Origin: Hymenobacter setariae | GTDB lineage: Bacteria; Bacteroidota; Bacteroidia; Cytophagales; Hymenobacteraceae | Reading direction: 5' to 3' | DNA length: 64,000 bases | Assembly: GCF_007713685.1 (NCBI RefSeq) | Contig: NZ_VMRJ01000002.1 | Span: 186,001 to 250,000 of the forward strand | Notes under the pieces: generated by a model | The model's database searches: none | What the model was told of the DNA's origin: nothing | Seen by the model: only the letters and a program-made list of their open reading frames with translations | Shown: in pieces, positions 53,571-60,366 of the stretch | Layout: every line of letters begins with the position of its first letter | Position numbering within the stretch: position 1 is the first letter of the stretch | Program-made: the position numbers and the translations under genes

Positions 53571-54321
53571 CACGCTGGCCGGGCTGCGGCTACGTAGGCG
53601 CAAAGCCTTAGCCGTACTGCTCGACCCCGATGATTTTGCCGCCGATAGCCTGCGCCATCTGCTGCACCTGACCCGGCAACATCCGGTTGATTTTTTCCTC
53701 GTTGGGGGCAGCCTAGTGCTTACTGAGCACCAGGCTGCCCTCATTGCGTTATTGAAAGCGGAAGCGCCACAGGTGCCCGTTATCTTGTTTCCGAGCCACG
53801 CGCTGCACGTAGACTCCGCTGCCGACGGTATTTTGCTGCTCTCGCTCATTTCGGGGCGCAATCCTGATTTTCTTATTGGGCAACACGTGGTAGCTGCGCC
53901 GCGCTTGCGCCAGAGCGGCTTGCAGTTGCTACCTACCGGCTACATGTTGGTTGACAGCGGCCGGCCTACTACGGCATCGTACATCAGTGGTACCATGCCC
54001 TTGCCACACGATAAGCCGAGCATTGCAGCGGCCACTGCCATGGCTGGCGAGCAGCTAGGCCTCCGCCTAATGTACCTCGATGGGGGCAGCGGAGCCCAGC
54101 ACCCCGTATCGGCCGCCATGATACGCGCCGTGCGCGAAGCCGTGGAGGTGCCCCTCATCGTGGGCGGTGGGCTAAACACCGGCGAGAAGATTTACACCGC
54201 CCTAGGTGCCGGCGCCGACCTAGTAGTAGTCGGCAACCACATCGAGCGGGCTCCCGACTTCTTGGCCGAAGCTGTTGCCGCAACCCGCGAGGCTGGGCGC
54301 GGCCTAGTAGAGGTTAGTTGA
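53509..54321 (+). CDS. Geranylgeranylglyceryl/heptaprenylglyceryl phosphate synthase (PcrB family)
   Basis: TIM-barrel prenyltransferase that joins sn-glycerol-1-phosphate to a prenyl diphosphate through an ether bond. The reaction is known from archaeal lipids, from PcrB of Bacillus and from group II enzymes of Bacteroidetes. Visible motifs are ALAVLLDPDD, FLVGGSLV, VILFPSHA, the Gly-rich phosphate sites YLDGGSGAQHPV and VGGGLNTGEK, and VVGNHIERAP near the C-terminus. The ATG at 53509 gives 270 residues with a ~30-residue leader before the barrel. The 62-base overlap with the upstream gene suggests cotranscription. The role of the product in Bacteroidetes is unsettled. Confidence 0.92.
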   Translation: MPLLPPITTPTPTLPASRLLDTLAGLRLRRRKALAVLLDPDDFAADSLRHLLHLTRQHPVDFFLVGGSLVLTEHQAALIALLKAEAPQVPVILFPSHALHVDSAADGILLLSLISGRNPDFLIGQHVVAAPRLRQSGLQLLPTGYMLVDSGRPTTASYISGTMPLPHDKPSIAAATAMAGEQLGLRLMYLDGGSGAQHPVSAAMIRAVREAVEVPLIVGGGLNTGEKIYTALGAGADLVVVGNHIERAPDFLAEAVAATREAGRGLVEVS

Positions 54322-54336
54322 GTTATAGCTTCAGCT

Positions 54337-54394
54337 TAGGTTCTTATAACAACAAAGGCTGCCCTAGGGCAGCCTTTGTTGTTATAAGAACCTA
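54337..54394. terminator. Perfect loopless 58-bp palindrome
   Basis: The two 29-base halves are exact complements, meeting at CCTAGG. AACAAAGG/CCTTTGTT segments provide T runs on both strands. It lies between the convergent prenylglyceryl phosphate synthase and AraC-type genes, 16 bases past the first stop codon. Confidence 0.9.
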
Positions 54395-54418
54395 TAAAAT
54401 CTGATTCATCCGGGAAAA
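54392..54418 (+). repeat. Dispersed REP-like element, copy 3
   Basis: CTATAAAATCTGATTCATCC followed by GGGAAAA. It matches copy 2 at 35840 at 18 of its first 20 bases and, like it, lies beside a palindromic terminator between convergent genes. Confidence 0.55.
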
Positions 54419-54443
54419 CCTGATAAATCCGTAGTTCAGGCAA

Positions 54444-55370
54444 TTAGATGTTCATGGCCGACTCACGGCGGCGCATCTTACCAGCCGGGATGCCGAACAT
54501 CATCTTGAAGCGGCGGCAGAAATAAGCCGTGTCTTTGTAGCCCACCTCGCGGCCGATATCACGAATACTTTTCTTGGTGGTACGCAGCAGCGACACCGCG
54601 CGCTCCATGCGCTGGTACTCAATGTAGTCCTGCGGGTTGATATTGGTCAGCATCTTAAAGTACTGGCCTACATAGTCCTCGCTTACACCAGCTACGCCGG
54701 CAAGCACCTTGTTAGAAAGGTCGCCGCTCAGGTTCTCCTTAATGAAGTTGAACAGGTCGATGAGGCGCGGGTCTTTGAAGTAGGTGCTGTTGGTGGCAAG
54801 CTGCTCCACAAACAGGTTGTTGCGCAGAATGTAGCGCACCACTTCTACCACGATGTTTTCGGTGTAGATGCTTACTAGCCGTTCGCGACCCGGCAAATCT
54901 TGTAGCGTTTCTTCAACAACTTTGATGATGAGGTTAGCCAGCTTAGAATTGCCTTTGATAACAAAGGCCGGCACGTCGAGAGACGAGAAAAAGTTAACCG
55001 AATCGAACACCTTGGCCTCGAAGGCTACGAAGCTGTGGCTTTCTTCCGCATCGCCAATCAGGTCAAGATTGTCATTCGATGAGAAGAACCGGTCCTTGTT
55101 TGTAATCAGGTCATCGTTAGAAATAACGCGGCTGCTAGCTCCGGCGCCGTAGCCGATACGGGTGGCGCGGCCGCCCGGCACAAATAGCAGTTCGCCTTCT
55201 TCTACAACTTGCTCATCCTCACCGAAGCGAATTTGGCCCCGGTGCAGTAAAATAATATTATTACCCACGTCATATACGTTGCGGGCCGTAAAGCCTTGCC
55301 GTAGTACCAAATTCTTGGCCTTTATGTAGCGGACCCCTAGTGATTCGATGACTTTATTGTAATCTTCCAT
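54444..55370 (-). CDS. AraC family transcriptional regulator
   Basis: 308 residues. The N-terminal part (~20-90) is a cupin-like sensing domain: ARNVYDVGNNIILLHRGQIR, VVEEGELLFVPGGRATRIGY. The C-terminal ~100 residues are the AraC double helix-turn-helix: LSNKVLAGVAGVSEDYVGQYFK, DYIEYQRMERAVSLLRTTKK, SIRDIGREVGYKDTAYFCRRFKMMFGIPAGKMRR. The second recognition region, with GYKDTAYFCRRFK, is typical. The target genes are unknown. It follows the acyl-CoA dehydrogenase on the same strand, with a terminator in between, so it is probably transcribed on its own. Confidence 0.92.
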   Translation of the reverse strand: MEDYNKVIESLGVRYIKAKNLVLRQGFTARNVYDVGNNIILLHRGQIRFGEDEQVVEEGELLFVPGGRATRIGYGAGASSRVISNDDLITNKDRFFSSNDNLDLIGDAEESHSFVAFEAKVFDSVNFFSSLDVPAFVIKGNSKLANLIIKVVEETLQDLPGRERLVSIYTENIVVEVVRYILRNNLFVEQLATNSTYFKDPRLIDLFNFIKENLSGDLSNKVLAGVAGVSEDYVGQYFKMLTNINPQDYIEYQRMERAVSLLRTTKKSIRDIGREVGYKDTAYFCRRFKMMFGIPAGKMRRRESAMNI

Positions 55371-55465
55371 AAGTTAATGAGTAGCTCTTGGGTATAATGG
55401 GTGTTAAAAGTGCCGAAAGTTACGACTTAATAATCCAATAAAGCATGGAAAAATTCAGTAAAAAT

Positions 55466-55495
55466 AAAAACCCAGGCCAAAAAGCCTGGGTTTTG
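55466..55495 (-). terminator. Terminator of the acyl-CoA dehydrogenase gene
   Basis: The arms AAAACCCAGGC and GCCTGGGTTTT enclose a 6-base loop. On the minus strand they are followed by a T-rich tail, ~35 bases past the stop codon at 55530. Confidence 0.85.
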
Positions 55496-55529
55496 TGCAA
55501 AATGCTTGAAAACGAGGCCTGCAAAGGCC

Positions 55530-56693
55530 CTATTTGAGGATTTCCCGCGATATCACAATTTTCTGAATCTCAGAAGTGCCCTCGTAAATCTGCGTGATTT
55601 TGGCGTCGCGCATGAAGCGTTCTACGTGGTACTCCTTCACAAAGCCGTAGCCGCCGTGAATTTGGACAGCCTCAACCGAAGCGTCCATGGCCGTCTTGGA
55701 AGCGAAGAGTTTAGCCATAGCGCCGCTCTTGGCGTAGTCGGCGCCATTGTCTTTATCAGCAGCAGCTTTCAAGCATAGCAGGCGAGCCGCCTCCACATTG
55801 GTAGCCATGTCGGCCAGCTTGAACTGAATGGCTTGGTGCTTGGCAATTTCTACCCCAAATGCCTTGCGCTCCTTAGCATACTTGATGCTGAGCTCCAGCG
55901 AGCCTGAAGCAATGCCTAGGGCCTGCGCCGCAATGCCGATGCGCCCGCCTGCCAGCACCTGCATGGCAAACTTGAAGCCGAAGCCGTCCTCACCGATGCG
56001 GTTCTCTTTAGGCACCTTCACGTCGGTGAAGAGCAGCGAGCAGGTATCGGAGCCCCGAATACCGAGCTTGTTTTCCTTAGGCCCTTGCTGAAAGCCGGGC
56101 ATGTCCTTGTCTACAATCAGCACGTTGATGCCGCGTGACTTTAGCTCGGGGTTGGTTTGGGCAATAACGAGGTATACCGAGGCGGTAGTACCGTTAGTAA
56201 TCCAGTTCTTGGTACCGTTCAGGAGGTAGTAGTCGCCCATGTCCTCAGCGGTGGTGCGCTGGCTGGTAGCGTCGGAGCCCGCCTCTGGCTCAGAAAGGGC
56301 AAAGGCACCAATGATTTCGCCCGAGCACAGGCGCGGCAGGTACTTCTGCTTCTGCTCCTCGGTGCCATACTTCTCGAGGCCCCAGCACACTAGCGAGTTG
56401 TTGACTGACATGATAACCGAGCACGAGGCATCGACTTTGGAGATTTCCTCCATGGCCAGCACGTAGCTCACGGTGTCGAGGCCCGAGCCGCCGTACTCAG
56501 GGCTCACCATCATGCCCATGAAGCCGAGCTCGCCCATCTTCTTGATTTGCTCGGTCGGAAATTTCTGGTGCTCGTCGCGCTCAATGACGCCAGCCCATAG
56601 CTCGCTCTGGGCAAAGTCGCGGGCCGCGTCGCGTACCGCTAGCTGCTCTTCGGTGAGCTGAAAGGGTGAGGTGGGGGCAGTGGTGGTTATCAT
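55530..56693 (-). CDS. Acyl-CoA dehydrogenase
   Basis: 387 residues from the ATG at 56693, which precedes FQLTEEQLAVRDAARDFA; 24 upstream in-frame codons lack family similarity. It is a FAD enzyme of fatty-acid or branched-chain acyl-CoA oxidation, transferring electrons to ETF. Conserved parts are GIVMSVN-type CSVIMSVNNSLVCWGL, FALSEPEAGSDATSQRT (FAD-binding), the middle beta domain with KNWITNGTTASVYLVIAQT, and the C-terminal IHGGYGFVKEYHVERFMRDAKITQIYEGTSEIQ. Its Glu in YEGTSEIQ is the catalytic base of short/medium-chain enzymes. Chain-length preference cannot be told. A TATTTTCG box lies ~50 bases upstream on the minus strand. Confidence 0.95.
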   Translation of the reverse strand: MITTTAPTSPFQLTEEQLAVRDAARDFAQSELWAGVIERDEHQKFPTEQIKKMGELGFMGMMVSPEYGGSGLDTVSYVLAMEEISKVDASCSVIMSVNNSLVCWGLEKYGTEEQKQKYLPRLCSGEIIGAFALSEPEAGSDATSQRTTAEDMGDYYLLNGTKNWITNGTTASVYLVIAQTNPELKSRGINVLIVDKDMPGFQQGPKENKLGIRGSDTCSLLFTDVKVPKENRIGEDGFGFKFAMQVLAGGRIGIAAQALGIASGSLELSIKYAKERKAFGVEIAKHQAIQFKLADMATNVEAARLLCLKAAADKDNGADYAKSGAMAKLFASKTAMDASVEAVQIHGGYGFVKEYHVERFMRDAKITQIYEGTSEIQKIVISREILK

Positions 56694-56773
56694 ACGGGGT
56701 GGGGGCCGAAGCCAGGGGGTAGAATAGAGTGAAAAAGAGACACGAAAATACGGCCTAGGGTGCATGTGGGCCG

Positions 56774-56815
56774 AAAAAAAGTCGTCATGCCGAATACTGG
56801 CATGACGACTTTTTA
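56774..56815 (-). terminator. Terminator of the panD-to-metallopeptidase gene group
   Basis: The arms AAAAAGTCGTCATGCC and GGCATGACGACTTTTT enclose a 7-base loop, about 30 bases past the metallopeptidase stop codon. Confidence 0.9.
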
Positions 56816-56842
56816 GTTCATTGCTAAGCAGATAAGGCTGCT

Positions 56843-57520
56843 TTAGTTGCGGCGGCTACCGCCCAGGAAAATGCTGACGTAGTAGAGCAGCGTAGCCAGC
56901 GAGCTGAGCGCGGCTACCACATAGGTCATAGCAGCCCACCGGAGCGCGTCTTTGGCTCCGGCGTGCTCCTGGGTCGTTACCACCCCGCTACGGTCCATCC
57001 AGGCTAGTGCACGGCTCGACGCGTCGAACTCGACAGGCAGCGTGACGAACGAGAACAGCGTAGTGAGCGCAAACAGCGCAATGCCGATACCTAGGGGAAT
57101 AACACTGGTGCGTATCATGAAGATACCCGCCAGCAAAATGAAGGGCATAAACTTCGACACAGCCGACAGCGCCGGTACCATAGCCGAGCGGAACTTCAAG
57201 AAGCTATACGCCTGGGCGTGCTGCACGGCGTGGCCGCACTCGTGGGCAGCCACGGCAGCGGCCGCTACCGAGCGCTCGTTGTACACGTCGGCGCTAAGGT
57301 TCACGGTTTTATTGGTAGGGTCGTAGTGGTCGGTAAGGCTACCGTCGGTGCTGGTAATCTGCACATCGTAGATGCCGTGGTCGGCGAGCATTTTAGCAGC
57401 CACTTCGCGGCCACTCAGGTTGGCACGCAAGCCCACCTGGCCATACTCTTTGAACTTGCTGCGCAGTCGCCACTGCACCGCAGCGCTGGCAACCATTATT
57501 AAAATCAGAAGCAGGTACAT
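56843..57520 (-). CDS. Membrane zinc metallopeptidase (YugP-like)
   Basis: 225 residues of the neutral zinc metallopeptidase family PF04298. An N-terminal membrane helix (MYLLLILIMVASAAVQW) precedes a domain with the zinc site HECGH at 93-97 (AAVAAHECGHAVQHAQAY). Further membrane helices follow (FMPFILLAGIFMI, LGIGIALFALTTLFSFVTLPVEFDAS, AALSSLATLLYYVSIFLGG). The Glu in VEFDASSRALAW is the likely third ligand region. The substrate is unknown. It is the last gene of a same-strand run starting at panD; it lies 73 bp after rfaE2 and is followed by a terminator. Confidence 0.92.
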   Translation of the reverse strand: MYLLLILIMVASAAVQWRLRSKFKEYGQVGLRANLSGREVAAKMLADHGIYDVQITSTDGSLTDHYDPTNKTVNLSADVYNERSVAAAAVAAHECGHAVQHAQAYSFLKFRSAMVPALSAVSKFMPFILLAGIFMIRTSVIPLGIGIALFALTTLFSFVTLPVEFDASSRALAWMDRSGVVTTQEHAGAKDALRWAAMTYVVAALSSLATLLYYVSIFLGGSRRN

Positions 57521-57593
57521 AATGAAGAAAAGATGAAGTAGCTAGTTAAACGGCTAGCCTCCGGCAGCGGTTGCCCCTAGGTAGACGCACAAC

Positions 57594-58064
57594 CTAGCCG
57601 CGTGCTTTAGCCACAATACTCGAGGTACTATAGCCGGCTACCAGCGGCACGGTCAGAACTTGCCCGCCTCTATTTAACACCAATTCGTGCCCCACAATTC
57701 CGTCAATCGCGTAGTCGTCGCCCTTCACTAGGATGTCGGGCTGCACCAGCTCGATGAGCTGAAGCGGCGTGGGCTCACCAAACAGCACCACGGCATCGAC
57801 GAAGGCCAGTGCGGCCATAATGCGGGCCCGCGAGGTCTGGTCTTGCAGCGGCCGGCCGGGCTTGAGAGCGCTTACCGAGGCATCGGTATTCAGGCCCACC
57901 ACCAGGCGGTCGCCAAGGGCGCGGGCCTTTTCTAAGTAATCAACGTGCCCTAGGTGCAGCAAATCGAAGCAGCCATTGGTGAACACAATGCGCTCGCCAG
58001 CGGCGCGCCAAGTGGCGAGGGCGGCAGGCAGCTGCTCGGGGGTGAGGATTTTATCGGCAGTCAT
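57594..58064 (-). CDS. rfaE2: D-glycero-beta-D-manno-heptose 1-phosphate adenylyltransferase
   Basis: 156-residue nucleotidyltransferase that activates heptose 1-phosphate to ADP-heptose for the lipopolysaccharide core (the C-terminal half of HldE as a separate protein). Motifs are the HxGH-type site in FTNGCFDLLHLGHVDYLEKA (~29-48), LVVGLNTDASVSALK, and the C-terminal GYSTSSIVAKAR that closes over the nucleotide. The separate kinase (RfaE1) and the isomerase/phosphatase are not in this window. It sits in a run of envelope and metabolic genes on the same strand, 25 bp after the 58090 gene. Confidence 0.94.
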   Translation of the reverse strand: MTADKILTPEQLPAALATWRAAGERIVFTNGCFDLLHLGHVDYLEKARALGDRLVVGLNTDASVSALKPGRPLQDQTSRARIMAALAFVDAVVLFGEPTPLQLIELVQPDILVKGDDYAIDGIVGHELVLNRGGQVLTVPLVAGYSTSSIVAKARG

Positions 58065-58089
58065 GAAAGCAGACTAAAGAAGGCCGCTG

Positions 58090-58647
58090 CTAGCGGCGAA
58101 AGGTAGAAGCTAGGTAGTCGGTAAGCGCTAGCGCATCGGCATGCTCGGCGGGCACCCGCGACTGGAAAAATACGGTCGTGAAGGGGGCGAAGAAAATGTA
58201 GTCGCGCGTAAGCATGGCCGTGCCATTATGGAAGCGGCCGCTGGTGCGGGCGGCTACATGGCCGGCTATTTGGCCAAGCTGCTCGGGGCCGCGCTCCCAG
58301 TTGGGGGCGTCGCGTAGGTTGACCTCATTATAGCTGTCGAGGTAGGCCTGCTCGCGGCCGCTAAACCCGTTAATCTGGTTTTGAATAATAATGGACATAC
58401 CCAGCGCCGGGTTATAAAACTCATTGCCTTCACGCTCCCACTCTGGACCGCTGGGCACCTCAATTGTGCCAATGCCTTCTAGGTTCCGGCGACTAAGCGC
58501 TACGTTGGGCTGCGGGGGCGGCGTGTCAAACAGGCTAGGGAAGGAGGCGCCCCTTTTTCGGCCTTGGTACGTGCGCACGTAAAACAGTATCCCTACAAAG
58601 GCTACCAGCAAAACGACGAAGAAGGCCGGGTGACTAAAAAACTGCAT
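58090..58647 (-). CDS. Single-pass membrane protein of unknown function
   Basis: 185 residues. An N-terminal membrane helix (HPAFFVVLLVAFVGILFYVRTY, ~6-27) anchors a soluble domain with a basic RKRG flank; the Arg/Lys cluster after the helix places the domain in the cytoplasm. The rest includes EGIGTIEVPSGPEWEREGNEFY, ALGMSIIIQNQINGF, LTRDYIFFAPFTTVFFQSRV and a final helix ADALALTDYLASTFRR. No family is recognised. It sits between the flippase-like gene and rfaE2 (84 and 25 bp gaps), so it probably belongs to that operon. Confidence 0.7.
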   Translation of the reverse strand: MQFFSHPAFFVVLLVAFVGILFYVRTYQGRKRGASFPSLFDTPPPQPNVALSRRNLEGIGTIEVPSGPEWEREGNEFYNPALGMSIIIQNQINGFSGREQAYLDSYNEVNLRDAPNWERGPEQLGQIAGHVAARTSGRFHNGTAMLTRDYIFFAPFTTVFFQSRVPAEHADALALTDYLASTFRR

Positions 58648-58731
58648 AGTGGCAGGTGGGTTAAGCAGTGAGTACGATTGACTCCAAACCTAACGCAGCG
58701 CCGGTCAATAGGATGCAGCTAGCTAATCGTA

Positions 58732-59778
58732 CTACTCCGTAGTAAGCGGCTCGTGGGCTAGGGCCTCGGCTTCGTCCACCACATTGCCTTTGTCGGCCGC
58801 AGCCACGGCTACGAAGCTGATGCCACCCATTAGCACCACCAGCAAGGTTTGGGCGCCGTGTACCACCAGCGCGTAGGCAATGCCGGCCTCTTTGCTGATG
58901 CCGTACACCAGCAAGATGCCCTGTACTAGCACGTGAAAGGGCCCGATGCCACCCGCTACCGGTGCGGCCATGCCAAACGCGCCGAAAGTGAGTACTGCCA
59001 GCCCAGCGCGCATGTCGAGGCCGTAGGTTTCGGGAAAGCAGAAGAAAGCTAGGTAGTCGAGTAGGTAGTATACCAGCCAGGTAAAGAACGTGTGGAGTAA
59101 GAAAAGCCCCTTCTTCTTGAGCTTAAGCACACTGAAAACGCCCGCCAACAGGCCCTTCACAAACACGATACCTTTGTTAAAGAGCGCGTTCTGCCGCAGC
59201 TTCTCCAGATTGCGGAAGAGGGCGTAGCCCACGCTGGCCAATAGCCCTAGCCCCACAATGGCTGCCACCACCAGCGGCGTGGGGTTGCGGGCGATGGTGT
59301 CGGCCTTGCCACCTAGCAACTCATCATTGAAGAAGCCCCAGAACGTTTTAAAGTCGAGCAGCAGCGTGCTGCTTAGCAAAAGCAGCAGCATTATCACGTC
59401 GATTACGCGCTCGGTCACGACGGTACCTAGGGCTACTTGCACCGGTACGCCGCTGGTGCGCCGCAGCACCGAGCACCGGATGACCTCGCCCGCACGCGGC
59501 AGCACTAGGTTGGCGAGGTAGCCCACCATCATAGCGTGGTACACTTTCCAGTAGGGGGCAGGGTTCTGCGAAGCGTCGAGCTGCATTTGCCAGCGGTAGG
59601 CGCGGCTGAAGTACCCTAGGGCCGAAAGTATGAGCGAAAGGCTCAGCCAGAAGTAATTGGCTGTGCGGATGTAGTGCCCGATGCGCGATAAGTCTTGGCC
59701 GCGCACCGCGTACCACATCAGCGCCCCCGAGATGCTGAGCAGCAACGCGTACTTAAGGACAGTAAGAAGGTGCTTCAT
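58732..59778 (-). CDS. Lysylphosphatidylglycerol synthase-type transmembrane protein (flippase-like)
   Basis: 348 residues with about eight membrane helices, of the LPG_synthase_TM/UPF0104 family. The helix-and-loop start LLLSISGALMWYAVRGQDLSRI, YFWLSLSLILSALGYFSRAYRW and the conserved MMVGYLANLVLPRAGEVIRCSVLRR are typical, as is APVAGGIGPFHVLVQGILLVYG further on. In MprF the equivalent domain flips lipids; most stand-alone members are uncharacterised. It lacks the aminoacyl-transfer domain, so it is not a lysyl-PG synthase. In Bacteroidetes, as I recall, this gene often follows panD, as here. Confidence 0.88.
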   Translation of the reverse strand: MKHLLTVLKYALLLSISGALMWYAVRGQDLSRIGHYIRTANYFWLSLSLILSALGYFSRAYRWQMQLDASQNPAPYWKVYHAMMVGYLANLVLPRAGEVIRCSVLRRTSGVPVQVALGTVVTERVIDVIMLLLLLSSTLLLDFKTFWGFFNDELLGGKADTIARNPTPLVVAAIVGLGLLASVGYALFRNLEKLRQNALFNKGIVFVKGLLAGVFSVLKLKKKGLFLLHTFFTWLVYYLLDYLAFFCFPETYGLDMRAGLAVLTFGAFGMAAPVAGGIGPFHVLVQGILLVYGISKEAGIAYALVVHGAQTLLVVLMGGISFVAVAAADKGNVVDEAEALAHEPLTTE

Positions 59779-59803
59779 GAGGTTTTCTAGCGGTTAACTA
59801 TTG

Positions 59804-59852
59804 GCTGTTAGCTACTAGCCTCTCCGTATAGAAAAAGCTAGTAGCTAACAGC
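59804..59852. repeat. Inverted repeat between panD and the flippase-like gene
   Basis: Perfect 16-base arms GCTGTTAGCTACTAGC (59804-59819) and its complement (59837-59852), with a 17-base loop. Shorter variants of the same AGCTAG/AGCTAACAG words continue to ~59866. It could be an mRNA hairpin that sets the ratio of panD to its downstream gene. Confidence 0.5.
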
Positions 59853-59866
59853 TAGGAGCTAGCAGC

Positions 59867-60214
59867 TCAAGAAAGGCGATTGTGCTGGTCGGGAAAAATG
59901 ACGGTCGGCTTGTGGTCGCGGGCCTCTTTAAAATCAACCAGCGCGTAAGAAAACACGATAATCACATCGCCCACGGCCACGCGGCGGGCGGCGGGACCAT
60001 TGAGGCAGATGGTACCCGTGCCACGCTCGCCCCGGATGGTGTAGGTTTCGAGGCGCTCGCCGTTGTTGACATTCACCACCGTTACCTTCTCGTTTTCAAC
60101 CATATTGGCGGCGTCAAGCAGGTCTTCGTCGATGGTGATGCTGCCTACATAGTGCAGCTCGGCCTGGGTAACCTTAACGCGGTGAATCTTGGATTTAAGA
60201 ACTTCGATGTGCAT
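59867..60214 (-). CDS. panD: Aspartate 1-decarboxylase
   Basis: 115-residue pyruvoyl enzyme that makes beta-alanine from aspartate for pantothenate and coenzyme A. The proenzyme self-cleaves between Gly24 and Ser25 ([11 protein letters not shown]), and Ser25 becomes the pyruvoyl group. Other family residues are the K-x-H-R start ([11 protein letters not shown]), [26 protein letters not shown] and [11 protein letters not shown]. Length and start match E. coli PanD (126 residues) apart from a shorter tail. No panB/panC is in view. It is probably first in the operon that runs to 56843. Confidence 0.97.
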   Translation of the reverse strand: MHIEVLKSKIHRVKVTQAELHYVGSITIDEDLLDAANMVENEKVTVVNVNNGERLETYTIRGERGTGTICLNGPAARRVAVGDVIIVFSYALVDFKEARDHKPTVIFPDQHNRLS

Positions 60215-60236
60215 AAAAGCAGGATAAAATAGCCCT

Positions 60237-60244
60237 CAAAGATA
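60237..60244 (-). promoter_or_regulatory. Putative -7 promoter box for panD
   Basis: The minus strand reads TATCTTTG, matching TAnnTTTG, 22 bases before the panD start. Confidence 0.5.
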
Positions 60245-60366
60245 CCAGTCTCAGGCGTCTATCCTCTGTAGCGGCTGCCGAGGCCGGGCGCAGGATGTGT
60301 AGGACGGACAGGGGGGTACTGCGTAGCTTAGCCGCCCAACCTGCTGCCTAGCTCTCTTTCAGTCGT

